DNA from: Actinomycetes bacterium
GTDB lineage: Bacteria; Actinomycetota; Actinomycetes; Actinomycetales; Beutenbergiaceae
Direction of reading: 5' to 3'
Length of the DNA stretch: 15,450 nucleotides
NCBI GenBank assembly: GCA_021793935.1
Contig: JAJYRV010000018.1
Coordinates: 1-15,450 of the forward strand
Both the position numbers and the translations under genes were made by a program. Shown in pieces: positions 1 through 6,375 of this stretch. Position 1 is the stretch's first letter; the number at the start of each line of letters is the position of its first letter. Below the pieces are notes generated by a model. The model did not search any database. It was not told the DNA's origin and worked only from the letters and a program-made list of their open reading frames with translations.

Positions 1-831
1 GAAAACATCTTGATCACGGATGTACCCGTCGTACTGCTCGGCATCGAGGTAGAGCTCGGCCAGCCGCGGATCGGCGTTGAGATCCAGGGACCATAGGTCG
101 CCCGGTTCCGAACGACTTCCTCGCGCCGGCCGCTCTCCCGCGAGAGCCGCGCCCGCGGCGTCCGCCCCGTAGAAGTGGCGCGCTCCCGCGGCGACGACCG
201 TTGCCGGAGTGTCATCGAGCCACCAGTTCACGAGATCGAAGTGGTGGGAGGATTTGTGCACGAGGAGGCCGCCCGATTTCGCTTTCTCCCGGTGCCAGCG
301 GCGGAAATAGTCGGCGCCGTGGACCGTATCGAGCATCCACTCGAAGTGAATCGAGGTGACCTCACCGATGTCTCCCCTAGCGATCACTTCTTTCAGCGTG
401 GAGTTCCGCGGCGAGTACCGGTAGTTGAACGTCATGACGACGTCGAGTCCCGTCTCCCTCGCCGCGTCGCTGATCTCTTTGCACCCCTCTTCGGTGGTCG
501 TCAGCGGCTTTTCCACGATGACGCGCGCCCCTGCGCGTAGCGATCGGGAGACCAGGTCGGCGTGCGTGTGGTCGGGGGCCGCGACGATAACGGCCTCGAC
601 CTTCTCCTCCGCGATCATTCGCTCGAGGTCTGCGGGCCCGTAATGACGAACCGGCTCCTGCCCCGCTTCGACCAGGAGGCGGTCGTAGTATGCCATCCGG
701 CTCGGATTCGGGTCGCACCAGGCGACGAACTGTGCGACCTCTCGGTGCTCGCTAAGGCCCGCCTGGATAAACATCTCGGCCCGGTGGCCGGTTCCTACGA
801 CGGCGTAGCGTCGCCGAGGGTTCGCAGACAT
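1..831 (-). CDS. Gfo/Idh/MocA family oxidoreductase (partial, C-terminus beyond left edge)
   Basis: The 277 visible codons encode an NAD(P)-dependent oxidoreductase of the Gfo/Idh/MocA family, soluble enzymes that act on sugars, polyols and sugar derivatives. An N-terminal Rossmann fold is seen with the dinucleotide loop GTGHRA (residues 13-18), then the family's EKP motif with the catalytic-type lysine (E107-K108-P109), followed by the second domain with a GGLLVHKSSHHFD segment (His192, His196, His197). The frame runs off the left edge without a stop. The ATG at 831 is chosen because GGAGGAG (complement of 837-843) sits 5 nt upstream. It lies 70 bp after larB on the same strand and has its own promoter-like sequence with a LacI-type operator. 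Its substrate cannot be read from sequence; the neighbouring uronate genes suggest a sugar acid, uronide or glycoside. Family assignment is firm, substrate is inference. Confidence 0.9.
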   Translation of the reverse strand, partial: MSANPRRRYAVVGTGHRAEMFIQAGLSEHREVAQFVAWCDPNPSRMAYYDRLLVEAGQEPVRHYGPADLERMIAEEKVEAVIVAAPDHTHADLVSRSLRAGARVIVEKPLTTTEEGCKEISDAARETGLDVVMTFNYRYSPRNSTLKEVIARGDIGEVTSIHFEWMLDTVHGADYFRRWHREKAKSGGLLVHKSSHHFDLVNWWLDDTPATVVAAGARHFYGADAAGAALAGERPARGSRSEPGDLWSLDLNADPRLAELYLDAEQYDGYIRDQDVF

Positions 832-848
832 TACTTCTCCTCCATGAG

Positions 849-862
849 TGAAAGCGTTTACG
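849..862 (-). promoter_or_regulatory. cre-like LacI-family operator upstream of the Gfo/Idh gene
   Basis: On the minus strand the site reads CGTAAACGCTTTCA, which fits the LacI/CcpA-type consensus TGWAANCGNTNNCA at 13 of 14 positions, including the central CG. It lies between the predicted transcription start (about 861) and the GGAGGAG ribosome site, 18 nt from the start codon, a position where a bound repressor would block transcription. The cognate regulator may be the LacI-family protein encoded at 2523-3542 or another LacI-type protein elsewhere. Seen: the motif and position. Inferred: repression. Confidence 0.55.
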
Positions 863-867
863 CACCT

Positions 868-898
868 ATGCTAGCGCTGTTGCGAACACCCAGGTCAA
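868..898 (-). promoter_or_regulatory. Putative promoter of the Gfo/Idh gene
   Basis: On the minus strand TTGACC (898-893) is followed after 19 nt by TAGCAT (873-868), a TANNNT-type -10. The predicted start near 861 falls at the edge of the cre-like operator. The spacer is longer than the usual 17 nt, so the -35 assignment is uncertain. Confidence 0.4.
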
Positions 899-901
899 GG
901 C

Positions 902-1549
902 TTAGCGCGAAGCGATCTGGGCCGCGAGGTGGCCGGCCCCGTAGCCGTTATCGATGTTCACCACGGCCACGCCTGGGGCGCAGGCATTGAGCATGGAGAG
1001 CAGCGGGCCGATCCCCTCGAATGCCGCCCCGTAGCCTACCGAGGTAGGTAGCGCGATGACCGGCACTTCAACGAGACCCGCGACGACGCTCGGCAGGGCG
1101 CCGTCCATTCCCGCGGCGACCACGATGACATCCGCGGATCGCAAGTCCGCCAATCTGCTCAGCAACCGATGCAATCCGGCAACGCCAACGTCACAGATCG
1201 TCTGGGAGGCCCGGCCGAGGTAGGTCGCGGTGAGGTGGGCTTCCATCGCGACGGGCACGTCCGAGGTCCCGGCACTGGCGACGAGCACGTTTCCACCTGA
1301 TGGTTCTGGCGGATCCGGCGGCCACGCCAGAAGGCGGGCCTGGGCGTGGTAGACGGCGTCCGGAAGCACCTCGGCAACCGCGCCGGCCTGCTCCGGGCTC
1401 GCCCGGGTGAACAGGGTCTGCTCACCGGAGGTGCGCACCTTCTCGGCGATGTGGGTGAGTTGGGGAATCGATTTGGGTTCGCACAGCACCGCCTCGGGGT
1501 AGCCGCGCCGGCGGGTGCGATCGACGTCGAGGAACACCTGCTCCGACAT
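902..1549 (-). CDS. larB: LarB, nickel-pincer cofactor biosynthesis (pyridinium-3,5-biscarboxylate synthase)
   Basis: LarB carboxylates the pyridinium ring of nicotinic acid adenine dinucleotide and cleaves the phosphoanhydride to give pyridinium-3,5-biscarboxylic acid mononucleotide, the first step to the nickel-pincer nucleotide cofactor (family knowledge). Visible signs are the N-terminal segment DRTRRRGYPEAVLCEPKS, the PurE-like domain (VIVVAAGMDGALPSVVAGL, then ALPTSVGYGAAF) and the hallmark C-terminal NIDNGYGAGHLA. From ATG 1549 the product is 215 aa, shorter than the roughly 245 residues I recall for Lactiplantibacillus LarB because the usual N-terminal helical segment is missing. An in-frame ATG at 1597 overlaps the larE 3' end by 17 bp and has a GAGG 4 nt upstream, giving 231 aa; the first 16 residues look non-conserved, so I prefer 1549, but either is possible. 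Translationally coupled to larE. Confidence 0.92.
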   Translation of the reverse strand: MSEQVFLDVDRTRRRGYPEAVLCEPKSIPQLTHIAEKVRTSGEQTLFTRASPEQAGAVAEVLPDAVYHAQARLLAWPPDPPEPSGGNVLVASAGTSDVPVAMEAHLTATYLGRASQTICDVGVAGLHRLLSRLADLRSADVIVVAAGMDGALPSVVAGLVEVPVIALPTSVGYGAAFEGIGPLLSMLNACAPGVAVVNIDNGYGAGHLAAQIASR

Positions 1550-1580
1550 GTTCGGGAGAGCAGGAAGGTCGCCCGCGCCG

Positions 1581-2426
1581 TTATGCGGGCACACCATTGA
1601 CCTCGATCAACGGCAGGGTGAAGGCCCCCGATTGGATCCCGCGCAGGTCCAGCGCGACGAAGGTGAAGCCCGCGCCGGTGCCGAGTGCCCAGATCTCGTC
1701 GTGGAGCGAGGCCGCCCGCGCGATCTCCGCCACCGGCAGCTCGACGCGCGCGATGTCCCCGTGGTGGCGCACCCGGCAGTCGCTGAACCCGAGCCGGCGG
1801 AGCCCGCCTTCCACGGTGTCCACTTGGCGCAGTTTCTCCGGGGTCACTTCTTCGAAGTGCGGGATCCGGGAGGCGAGGCACGGCGCTGCGGGTTTATCCG
1901 CGACCGGCACCCCGTAATCCCTCGCGACCTGCCGAACGAGCGCTTTGGTCATCCCCGCGCGGGAGAGGGGTTTGAGGACTTTATGGTTCGACGCCGCTTG
2001 GGAACCGGGCCGGTCCGGCCTGCGGGCGTCGTCGGCGTTCTCGCCGTAGGCGACGGCGACCAACCCCAGGTCCGCCGTGACGTCTTCGGAGATCCGGGTG
2101 AACAGTTCGTCTTTGCAGTGGAAGCACCGGTCGATCCCGTTCGCCCGGTACTGAGGGTTTTCGCCCTCACGGGTCGGCACCTCCACGACCCGCGCCCCGA
2201 TCGCGCGGGCGGTCTCATGCGCCCGGGCGCGCTCATGAGTTGCCAGGCTCGGAGATACCCCCAGGAGCGCGATGACGTTCTCCCGCCCGAGTTCGGCGAC
2301 GGCCAGGGCGAGCACCGTAGCGGAATCCACCCCACCGGAATACGCCACTCCCAGGGGGGCGTGGCCGCGCAAGTGCGTACGCGCCCGCGCCGCCGCTTCT
2401 GCCGCAGTCAAAGCCTTCGTCGTCAT
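1581..2426 (-). CDS. larE: LarE, ATP-dependent sacrificial sulfur transferase
   Basis: LarE activates the carboxylates of the LarB product with ATP and converts them to thiocarboxylates, in the best-studied enzymes by giving up sulfur from its own cysteine (family knowledge). The 281-aa product has the PP-loop SGGVDS at residues 30-35, an RCFHCK segment (Cys101, Cys104), and PCLASRIP at 182-189, where Cys183 matches the position of the sacrificial Cys176 of Lactiplantibacillus LarE. ATG 2426 is chosen because GGAGG (complement of 2432-2436) lies 5 nt upstream; the open frame continues to 2876 but that part runs antisense into the lacI gene and has no family resemblance. The gene leads a minus-strand unit larE-larB and is divergent from the LacI-family regulator with 96 bp between starts. 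Confidence 0.95.
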   Translation of the reverse strand: MTTKALTAAEAAARARTHLRGHAPLGVAYSGGVDSATVLALAVAELGRENVIALLGVSPSLATHERARAHETARAIGARVVEVPTREGENPQYRANGIDRCFHCKDELFTRISEDVTADLGLVAVAYGENADDARRPDRPGSQAASNHKVLKPLSRAGMTKALVRQVARDYGVPVADKPAAPCLASRIPHFEEVTPEKLRQVDTVEGGLRRLGFSDCRVRHHGDIARVELPVAEIARAASLHDEIWALGTGAGFTFVALDLRGIQSGAFTLPLIEVNGVPA

Positions 2427-2453
2427 TGATACCTCCAGGACGGTCCTTTCCCC

Positions 2454-2483
2454 ATCATGAGGGCCGGGCTTCCCCGCGTCTAA
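2454..2483 (-). promoter_or_regulatory. Putative larE promoter
   Basis: On the minus strand TTAGAC (2483-2478) and CATGAT (2459-2454) are separated by 18 nt, about 28 nt before the larE start. Both boxes are imperfect. The TTGCC direct repeat at 2487-2502 would lie immediately upstream of this promoter. Confidence 0.3.
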
Positions 2484-2486
2484 GAG

Positions 2487-2502
2487 TTGCCGTGGGTTGC
2501 CA
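2487..2502 (+). promoter_or_regulatory. TTGCC-N5-TTGCCA direct-repeat element, copy 1 (larE/lacI hub)
   Basis: The 16-mer TTGCCGTGGGTTGCCA has two TTGCC half-sites one helical turn apart. A second 16-mer matching 12 of 16 positions, including both half-sites and the final A, lies on the minus strand at 4910-4895 between larA and uxaC. It overlaps the -35 of the regulator gene and lies just upstream of the larE promoter candidate. Binding by the local regulator is inference. Confidence 0.4.
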
Positions 2503-2515
2503 CCGCTCCTAACCT
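2487..2515 (+). promoter_or_regulatory. Promoter of the LacI-family gene, leaderless type
   Basis: TTGCCG (2487-2492) and TAACCT (2510-2515) are separated by exactly 17 nt. A start 7-8 nt after the -10 would fall at or next to the A of the ATG at 2523, so the mRNA would have no leader, which fits the absence of any Shine-Dalgarno sequence. The -35 overlaps the TTGCC direct repeat, implying that whatever binds the repeat also controls this gene. Confidence 0.55.
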
Positions 2516-2522
2516 GACCGTT

Positions 2523-3542
2523 ATGGCCTCTCGACGAGATTCCGACTCCCCCGTGACGATCTACGACGTCGCCGAAGCCGCCGGGGTCGCCCCCTCGACC
2601 GTGTCGCGCGCGCTTTCGCGGCCCGGGCGGGTGAGTGCGCGCACCGCTGCGAAGGTCCGCCAGGTTGCCGCCGAGATGGGGTACCAACGTTCCCCCACCG
2701 CCCCTGCGCTGACGAAGATTCCCACCCGCCTGCTCGTCATGTCCGTTGCGGACGTGGGAAATCCGGTGTTCGTCGAGACCCTTCGCGGCGCGCAGGCCGC
2801 GGCGGAGGAGGCCGGTTACACCCTCGTGCTTCTTGACTCCCGCGAGAGTCACGTGCGCGAGCGCACGGTCGAGCACTTCCTTCCCGCCGTCGATGGGGTG
2901 CTGCTCACGAGCCCGCGCCTGACCGACTCTGCGATTCGCATGCTCGCCAAACAGCGCCCGGTGGTCATCCTCAACCGCGTCGTTCCGGGGCTACCGTGCG
3001 TGTTGACGGATGCCTCCCGCGGGGCGCGGCGCGCCGCGGAGCACTTGGGGGGACTCGGCCATAGGGAGATCGTTTACCTGAGCGGGCCGGAGAAGTCCTG
3101 GTCCGATGGGATGCGCTGGCGCAGTTTGCAGGAGGCCGGAACGGAACTGAGCGTACGCACCCGGCGTCTCGGCCCGAACATCCCCACCGTCCACGGTGGT
3201 GTGGAGGCGGCCAAACGGTGGGTGCGCGATCCGTCGACCGCCGTCATCGCGTTCAACGACATCATGGCGATCGGCTTCATTCGCGGGCTCGCGGCGCTGG
3301 GGCTGCGGGTGCCCGCGGACGTTTCCGTCGTGGGGTTCGATAACAGCCAACTGGGAGTTCTCACCGCGCCGTCGCTCACCTCCGTCTCCTCCCCCTTGCG
3401 GGAGCAGGGCAGGGCGGCGGTGACGAACCTGCTCGCGATCATCGGGGGCGCAACCCCCACCCACGAACCGGTCCTGCTTCCCACGAAGCTCGTTCCCCGG
3501 TCCTCGACCGGGAAGGTCTCCGGGGCTGCTCAGCCGTCGTAG
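2523..3542 (+). CDS. LacI-family transcriptional regulator
   Basis: A 339-aa repressor-type regulator. The N-terminal helix-turn-helix reads TIYDVAEAAGVAPSTVSRAL (residues 12-31), followed by a periplasmic-binding-protein-like effector domain (from about residue 69) with the family segments AVIAFNDIMAIGFIRGL and DVSVVGFDNSQLGVLTAPSLT. The effector is probably a sugar acid or a pathway intermediate, judged from the flanking uronate and lar genes. The hinge aligned to the usual YRPNAAARAL reads YQRSPTAPAL (54-63): Leu63, the minor-groove-inserting residue, is kept but two prolines (58, 61) are added. The ATG at 2523 is chosen because it starts the conserved helix-turn-helix region and sits 8 nt after a TANNNT -10; an in-frame TTG at 2487 lies inside the promoter. 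Its 3' end overlaps larA, convergent, by 13 bp. Confidence 0.93.
   Translation: MASRRDSDSPVTIYDVAEAAGVAPSTVSRALSRPGRVSARTAAKVRQVAAEMGYQRSPTAPALTKIPTRLLVMSVADVGNPVFVETLRGAQAAAEEAGYTLVLLDSRESHVRERTVEHFLPAVDGVLLTSPRLTDSAIRMLAKQRPVVILNRVVPGLPCVLTDASRGARRAAEHLGGLGHREIVYLSGPEKSWSDGMRWRSLQEAGTELSVRTRRLGPNIPTVHGGVEAAKRWVRDPSTAVIAFNDIMAIGFIRGLAALGLRVPADVSVVGFDNSQLGVLTAPSLTSVSSPLREQGRAAVTNLLAIIGGATPTHEPVLLPTKLVPRSSTGKVSGAAQPS
3496..3512. terminator. GC-rich hairpin at the convergent lacI/larA 3' ends
   Basis: CCCGGT (3496-3501) and ACCGGG (3507-3512) form a perfect 6-bp stem with a 5-nt loop. For larA transcription it begins about 18 nt beyond the stop codon. There is no T-tract on either strand, and on the plus strand it is still inside the LacI-family coding sequence, so terminator function is only a possibility. 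Confidence 0.25.
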
Positions 3543-4849
3543 CGTTCGTGGGCGGCCCGGGCGAGCAGCTTCTCCCGGGTCGACCACAGGCCCGCGGCGG
3601 GGGTGGAGATGTAGAACACTTCCTCGCCGTCGGGCATCGTGTTCCACCCGTCTGCCATGGTTTCGGGGTTGTACCGCTGGAGCGCCTCGTCGAGGTCCAG
3701 GTATTCGTATCCCACGGATTCGATCTCCTCGCGGGAAAGATGGCCGGGCGCGTAGGTGATCGTGAACCGCCCCTCGGCGGACCCGTGCACGAGGTGGGCG
3801 GTGCCGTGGGGGATGTCCTGCATGTCGGCTTGGGTCCGGTACAGGTCCACGACTTCTGCCTGGGAGATATACCCGTATTTGCGCACGAGCGCGTCCACCT
3901 CCGGCTGCTCCCCGAACCGCTCCACGCCGGGCGCGATGACGAGCAGCTCCCCGCCATCAGCGATCGCCATGCGCGTGCGGTACACCGCTTTGTTGGCGAC
4001 CCACGTCGCCCGGAACTCATCGGGTTGCATGTAGGCGACGATCTTCTTCGCCGGTTCGTCGAAGATCGTGAAATTCTGTTCCCGGGAGGCCCGGGCGGCG
4101 TCATAGTAGGTGTCGAGGTCGTCCCCCACGTACACCCCGGTGTGCACGAGGCGGCCCTCGTCGTCGTAATCCATGACGACCTGGAGATAGACGTCCGGTA
4201 GGTGCGATAGGAAGCGCTCCTCCGCGTAGTTGAAGCACGCTCGGACCGGGGTGAGGAGGTTGCCGAGATTGTTCTCGATCCCGAACACGGCGGAGGCCAT
4301 GTGGCTCGCCCCGAGGAGGCGTTTGCCGCCGAGGCCGATGAAGTAGTTCTTGTTGTGGTTGGCGAACCCGAGCACTTCGTGGGGAACGATGTGCCCGACG
4401 TTGATGATGAGGTCCCACGGCTCTTCCATGAGCATGGTGTTGAGGTCGATCGGCATCTCCCACTCGACCGCACCGCCGGTCTGCTCGGCCACGTACTCCA
4501 CGGGGATGGTGCCGACGTGGGTGACGCCGCCCCGCCAATCATGGACGTGGATCTTCTCCTCGGGCACCTCCCCGAACATCCATGTGTTCTCTTCCGGGGT
4601 GTGGGGGACGTGCTGGCCGAGGGTGGGGATGAGGTGCACGTCCGCCCCCATCGCCGTCAGCCGGTGGTAGAGGTATTCGGTGATCCAGCCGGCGCCGGAA
4701 TGGGCGCGGGTGAGGTCGGGCGGCAGGAGCAGCACCCGCGAGAGAGCCTCGATCTCCAGGCGGGAGCGTGACTCGTCGATGAGCCGGTCGCACATGTCTT
4801 CAACTTCTGCCCGCGAAATCGAACGCGCCTCGTGTTTGAACCAAGTCAT
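3530..4849 (-). CDS. LarA-family nickel-pincer-dependent 2-hydroxyacid racemase/epimerase
   Basis: A 439-aa member of the lactate racemase (LarA) superfamily, enzymes that invert the alpha-hydroxy carbon of 2-hydroxyacids by hydride transfer to the nickel-pincer nucleotide. Residues aligned by spacing to Lactiplantibacillus LarA are all present: DLTR (45-48), His103 (HVHDWR, for His108), His157 (VPHEVLGF, for His174), Lys167 (10 residues on, the cofactor-tethering Lys184) and His183 (16 further on, nickel ligand His200). Around the lysine it has ANHNKNYF rather than the SGGRKALL I recall from lactate racemases, so it is probably a different subgroup. Divergent from uxaC and close to larB/larE, it is likely an aldonate C2-epimerase; substrate is inference. 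ATG 4849 has no Shine-Dalgarno sequence but a TACGGT hexamer ends 8 nt upstream. An extension to 4900 would run through that promoter. Confidence 0.88.
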   Translation of the reverse strand: MTWFKHEARSISRAEVEDMCDRLIDESRSRLEIEALSRVLLLPPDLTRAHSGAGWITEYLYHRLTAMGADVHLIPTLGQHVPHTPEENTWMFGEVPEEKIHVHDWRGGVTHVGTIPVEYVAEQTGGAVEWEMPIDLNTMLMEEPWDLIINVGHIVPHEVLGFANHNKNYFIGLGGKRLLGASHMASAVFGIENNLGNLLTPVRACFNYAEERFLSHLPDVYLQVVMDYDDEGRLVHTGVYVGDDLDTYYDAARASREQNFTIFDEPAKKIVAYMQPDEFRATWVANKAVYRTRMAIADGGELLVIAPGVERFGEQPEVDALVRKYGYISQAEVVDLYRTQADMQDIPHGTAHLVHGSAEGRFTITYAPGHLSREEIESVGYEYLDLDEALQRYNPETMADGWNTMPDGEEVFYISTPAAGLWSTREKLLARAAHERYDG

Positions 4850-4856
4850 GGCCGTA

Positions 4857-4862
4857 ACCGTA
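4857..4862 (-). promoter_or_regulatory. -10 hexamer of a possible leaderless larA promoter
   Basis: TACGGT on the minus strand, with 7 nt to the ATG at 4849, which would place the transcript start at or next to the start codon. No convincing -35 is seen 16-18 nt upstream. Confidence 0.35.
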
Positions 4863-4894
4863 ATCGAACACCCCCGAGAACCGGCAGCTGCGCC

Positions 4895-4920
4895 TGGCAA
4901 GGAATGGCAACCTATTGCCG
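4895..4920. promoter_or_regulatory. TTGCC repeat element, copy 2 (larA/uxaC hub)
   Basis: Three half-sites lie one helical turn apart. TGGCAAGGAATGGCAA (4895-4910) is, on the minus strand, TTGCC-N5-TTGCCA, the same arrangement as at 2487-2502. The third half-site, TTGCCG (4915-4920), is inverted relative to the second and forms GGCAA-CCTA-TTGCC, a 14-bp inverted repeat. The element lies about 46-71 bp before the larA start and 31-56 bp before the uxaC start, a suitable position for joint control of both divergent genes. Confidence 0.45.
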
Positions 4921-4950
4921 AACCGTCCCGCCCTCACCACGATGAGGAGC

Positions 4951-6375
4951 ATGCCTGAACCATCGCTGCTCGCGCACCCGGATCGATTATTCCCTCCCGA
5001 TCCCACCACCCGGAAGATCGCGCAACGCCTCTACGCCGAGACCCGCGCGCTTCCGATCATCTCGCCCCACGGCCACGTGCCGCCGGAGTGGTTGGCCGAT
5101 AACGCGCCGTTCGCCGACCCGACCCACCTTCTGCTGCAACCGGACCACTACGTCCTGCGGATGCTGCACGCGAACGGGGCGGATCTGTCCGAGATGGGCC
5201 GCACCGGCGAGGGGTTCGCGCCTCTTGAGGAGGCCGCTGCGCGCCGGGCATGGCGGATCTTGTGCGAGAACTACCACCTCTTCCTCGGCACGCCCGTGAA
5301 GTACTGGTTCGACACGACGTTCGCGGACGTCTTCGGGATCGACCTCGTGCCCAGCGCGGAAACCGCCGACGAGATCTACGACGCGATCGCCGCCGCCCTA
5401 CGCACCCCCGACTTCCTCCCCCGAGCGCTGTTCGAGCGATTCAACATCTCCGTCCTTGCCACGACGGACGACCCGCTTGATGACCTGGCTCCCCACGCGA
5501 CGTTGGCGGGGGACGACAGTTTCAACGGCCGGGTCATTCCGACGTTCCGCCCCGATCGGTTCTTGGAACCCGCGAACGCGGGCTGGCCCTCTCTCATCGC
5601 TGCTCTCGGGGAGAGGACCGGGATCGATACCTCCACCTACGACGGCTTCATCGAGGCGCTGGAAAACCGCCGCGCGTACTTCCAGGACCGCGGCGCGGTG
5701 TCCACCGACCACGCGCACATGGATGCGGGCACCGAACCGCTGGAGAAGGCGGAGGCAGCGCGAATCTACGCCGCGGCCCTGAAGGGATCGGCGACGATCG
5801 AGGAGACCACTGCCTTCCGCCGACACATGATCTTCGAAATGGCCCGGATGTCCACCGAGGACGGCCTCGTGATGACCCTCCACCCGGCGGTCCACCGGAA
5901 CCACGATCCGGAGAACTTCGCGCGGTTCGGCGCAGACACCGGCGCGGATATCCCCATCGGCGTCGAATTCACGCGCGCCCTGCAGCCGCTCCTCGCCGCG
6001 TTCGGCAACCACCCGAACCTCAACCTCGTCGCGTTCACGATCGATGAGACGGTCTACTCCCGGGAACTCGCCCCGATGGCCGGTTATTACCGCTCGTTCT
6101 ACGTGGGAGTGCCCTGGTGGTTCCTCGACGCTCCCGAGGCGATCCGCCGGTTCCGGGGGGCGGTGACCGAAACCGCCGGTTTCTATCGCACCTCGGGCTT
6201 CATCGATGACACGCGCGCGTTCATGTCCATCCCCACTCGCCACGATATGGCGCGCCGGTTGGACGCCGGTTACCTCGCCTCCCTCGTCGCCGACCACCGC
6301 CTCACGGAGGACGAGGCGCATCAGGTCGCCCACGATCTCGTCACCACGATTCCCAACGAGGTGTTCAAACTATGA
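4951..6375 (+). CDS. uxaC: Uronate isomerase (glucuronate/galacturonate isomerase)
   Basis: A 474-aa cytosolic metal-dependent isomerase of the amidohydrolase superfamily that converts D-glucuronate to D-fructuronate and D-galacturonate to D-tagaturonate. It has the metal-binding HxH near the N-terminus (His40-Gly-His42 in SPHGHVPPEWLADN) and the family's C-terminal blocks VGVPWWFLDAPEAIRRFR and FIDDTRAFMSIPTRHDMAR; the length is typical. The start is uncertain: ATG 4951 has AGGAG only 1 nt upstream, ATG 4942 (three residues longer) has no ribosome site, and a TTG at 4915 lies inside the repeat element. It is the first gene of a plus-strand unit; its TGA overlaps the ATG of the next gene (ATGA), so the two are translationally coupled. 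Transcription is divergent from larA across a 101-bp gap holding the TTGCC repeat element. Confidence 0.95.
   Translation: MPEPSLLAHPDRLFPPDPTTRKIAQRLYAETRALPIISPHGHVPPEWLADNAPFADPTHLLLQPDHYVLRMLHANGADLSEMGRTGEGFAPLEEAAARRAWRILCENYHLFLGTPVKYWFDTTFADVFGIDLVPSAETADEIYDAIAAALRTPDFLPRALFERFNISVLATTDDPLDDLAPHATLAGDDSFNGRVIPTFRPDRFLEPANAGWPSLIAALGERTGIDTSTYDGFIEALENRRAYFQDRGAVSTDHAHMDAGTEPLEKAEAARIYAAALKGSATIEETTAFRRHMIFEMARMSTEDGLVMTLHPAVHRNHDPENFARFGADTGADIPIGVEFTRALQPLLAAFGNHPNLNLVAFTIDETVYSRELAPMAGYYRSFYVGVPWWFLDAPEAIRRFRGAVTETAGFYRTSGFIDDTRAFMSIPTRHDMARRLDAGYLASLVADHRLTEDEAHQVAHDLVTTIPNEVFKL

Noticed and set aside
2427..2876. N-terminal extension of larE by 150 codons
   Set aside because: It runs antisense through the LacI-family gene and the intergenic promoter; ATG 2426 has a good GGAGG and begins just before the PP-loop domain.
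3530..4849. Naming the LarA homologue lactate racemase (larA)
   Set aside because: No lactate-related gene is nearby, the loop around Lys167 differs from what I recall of lactate racemases, and the context is uronate catabolism; only family-level naming is supported.
5398..6333. Minus-strand open frame of 311 codons opposite uxaC
   Set aside because: Antisense to a complete uronate isomerase, with shadow-type composition and no motif.
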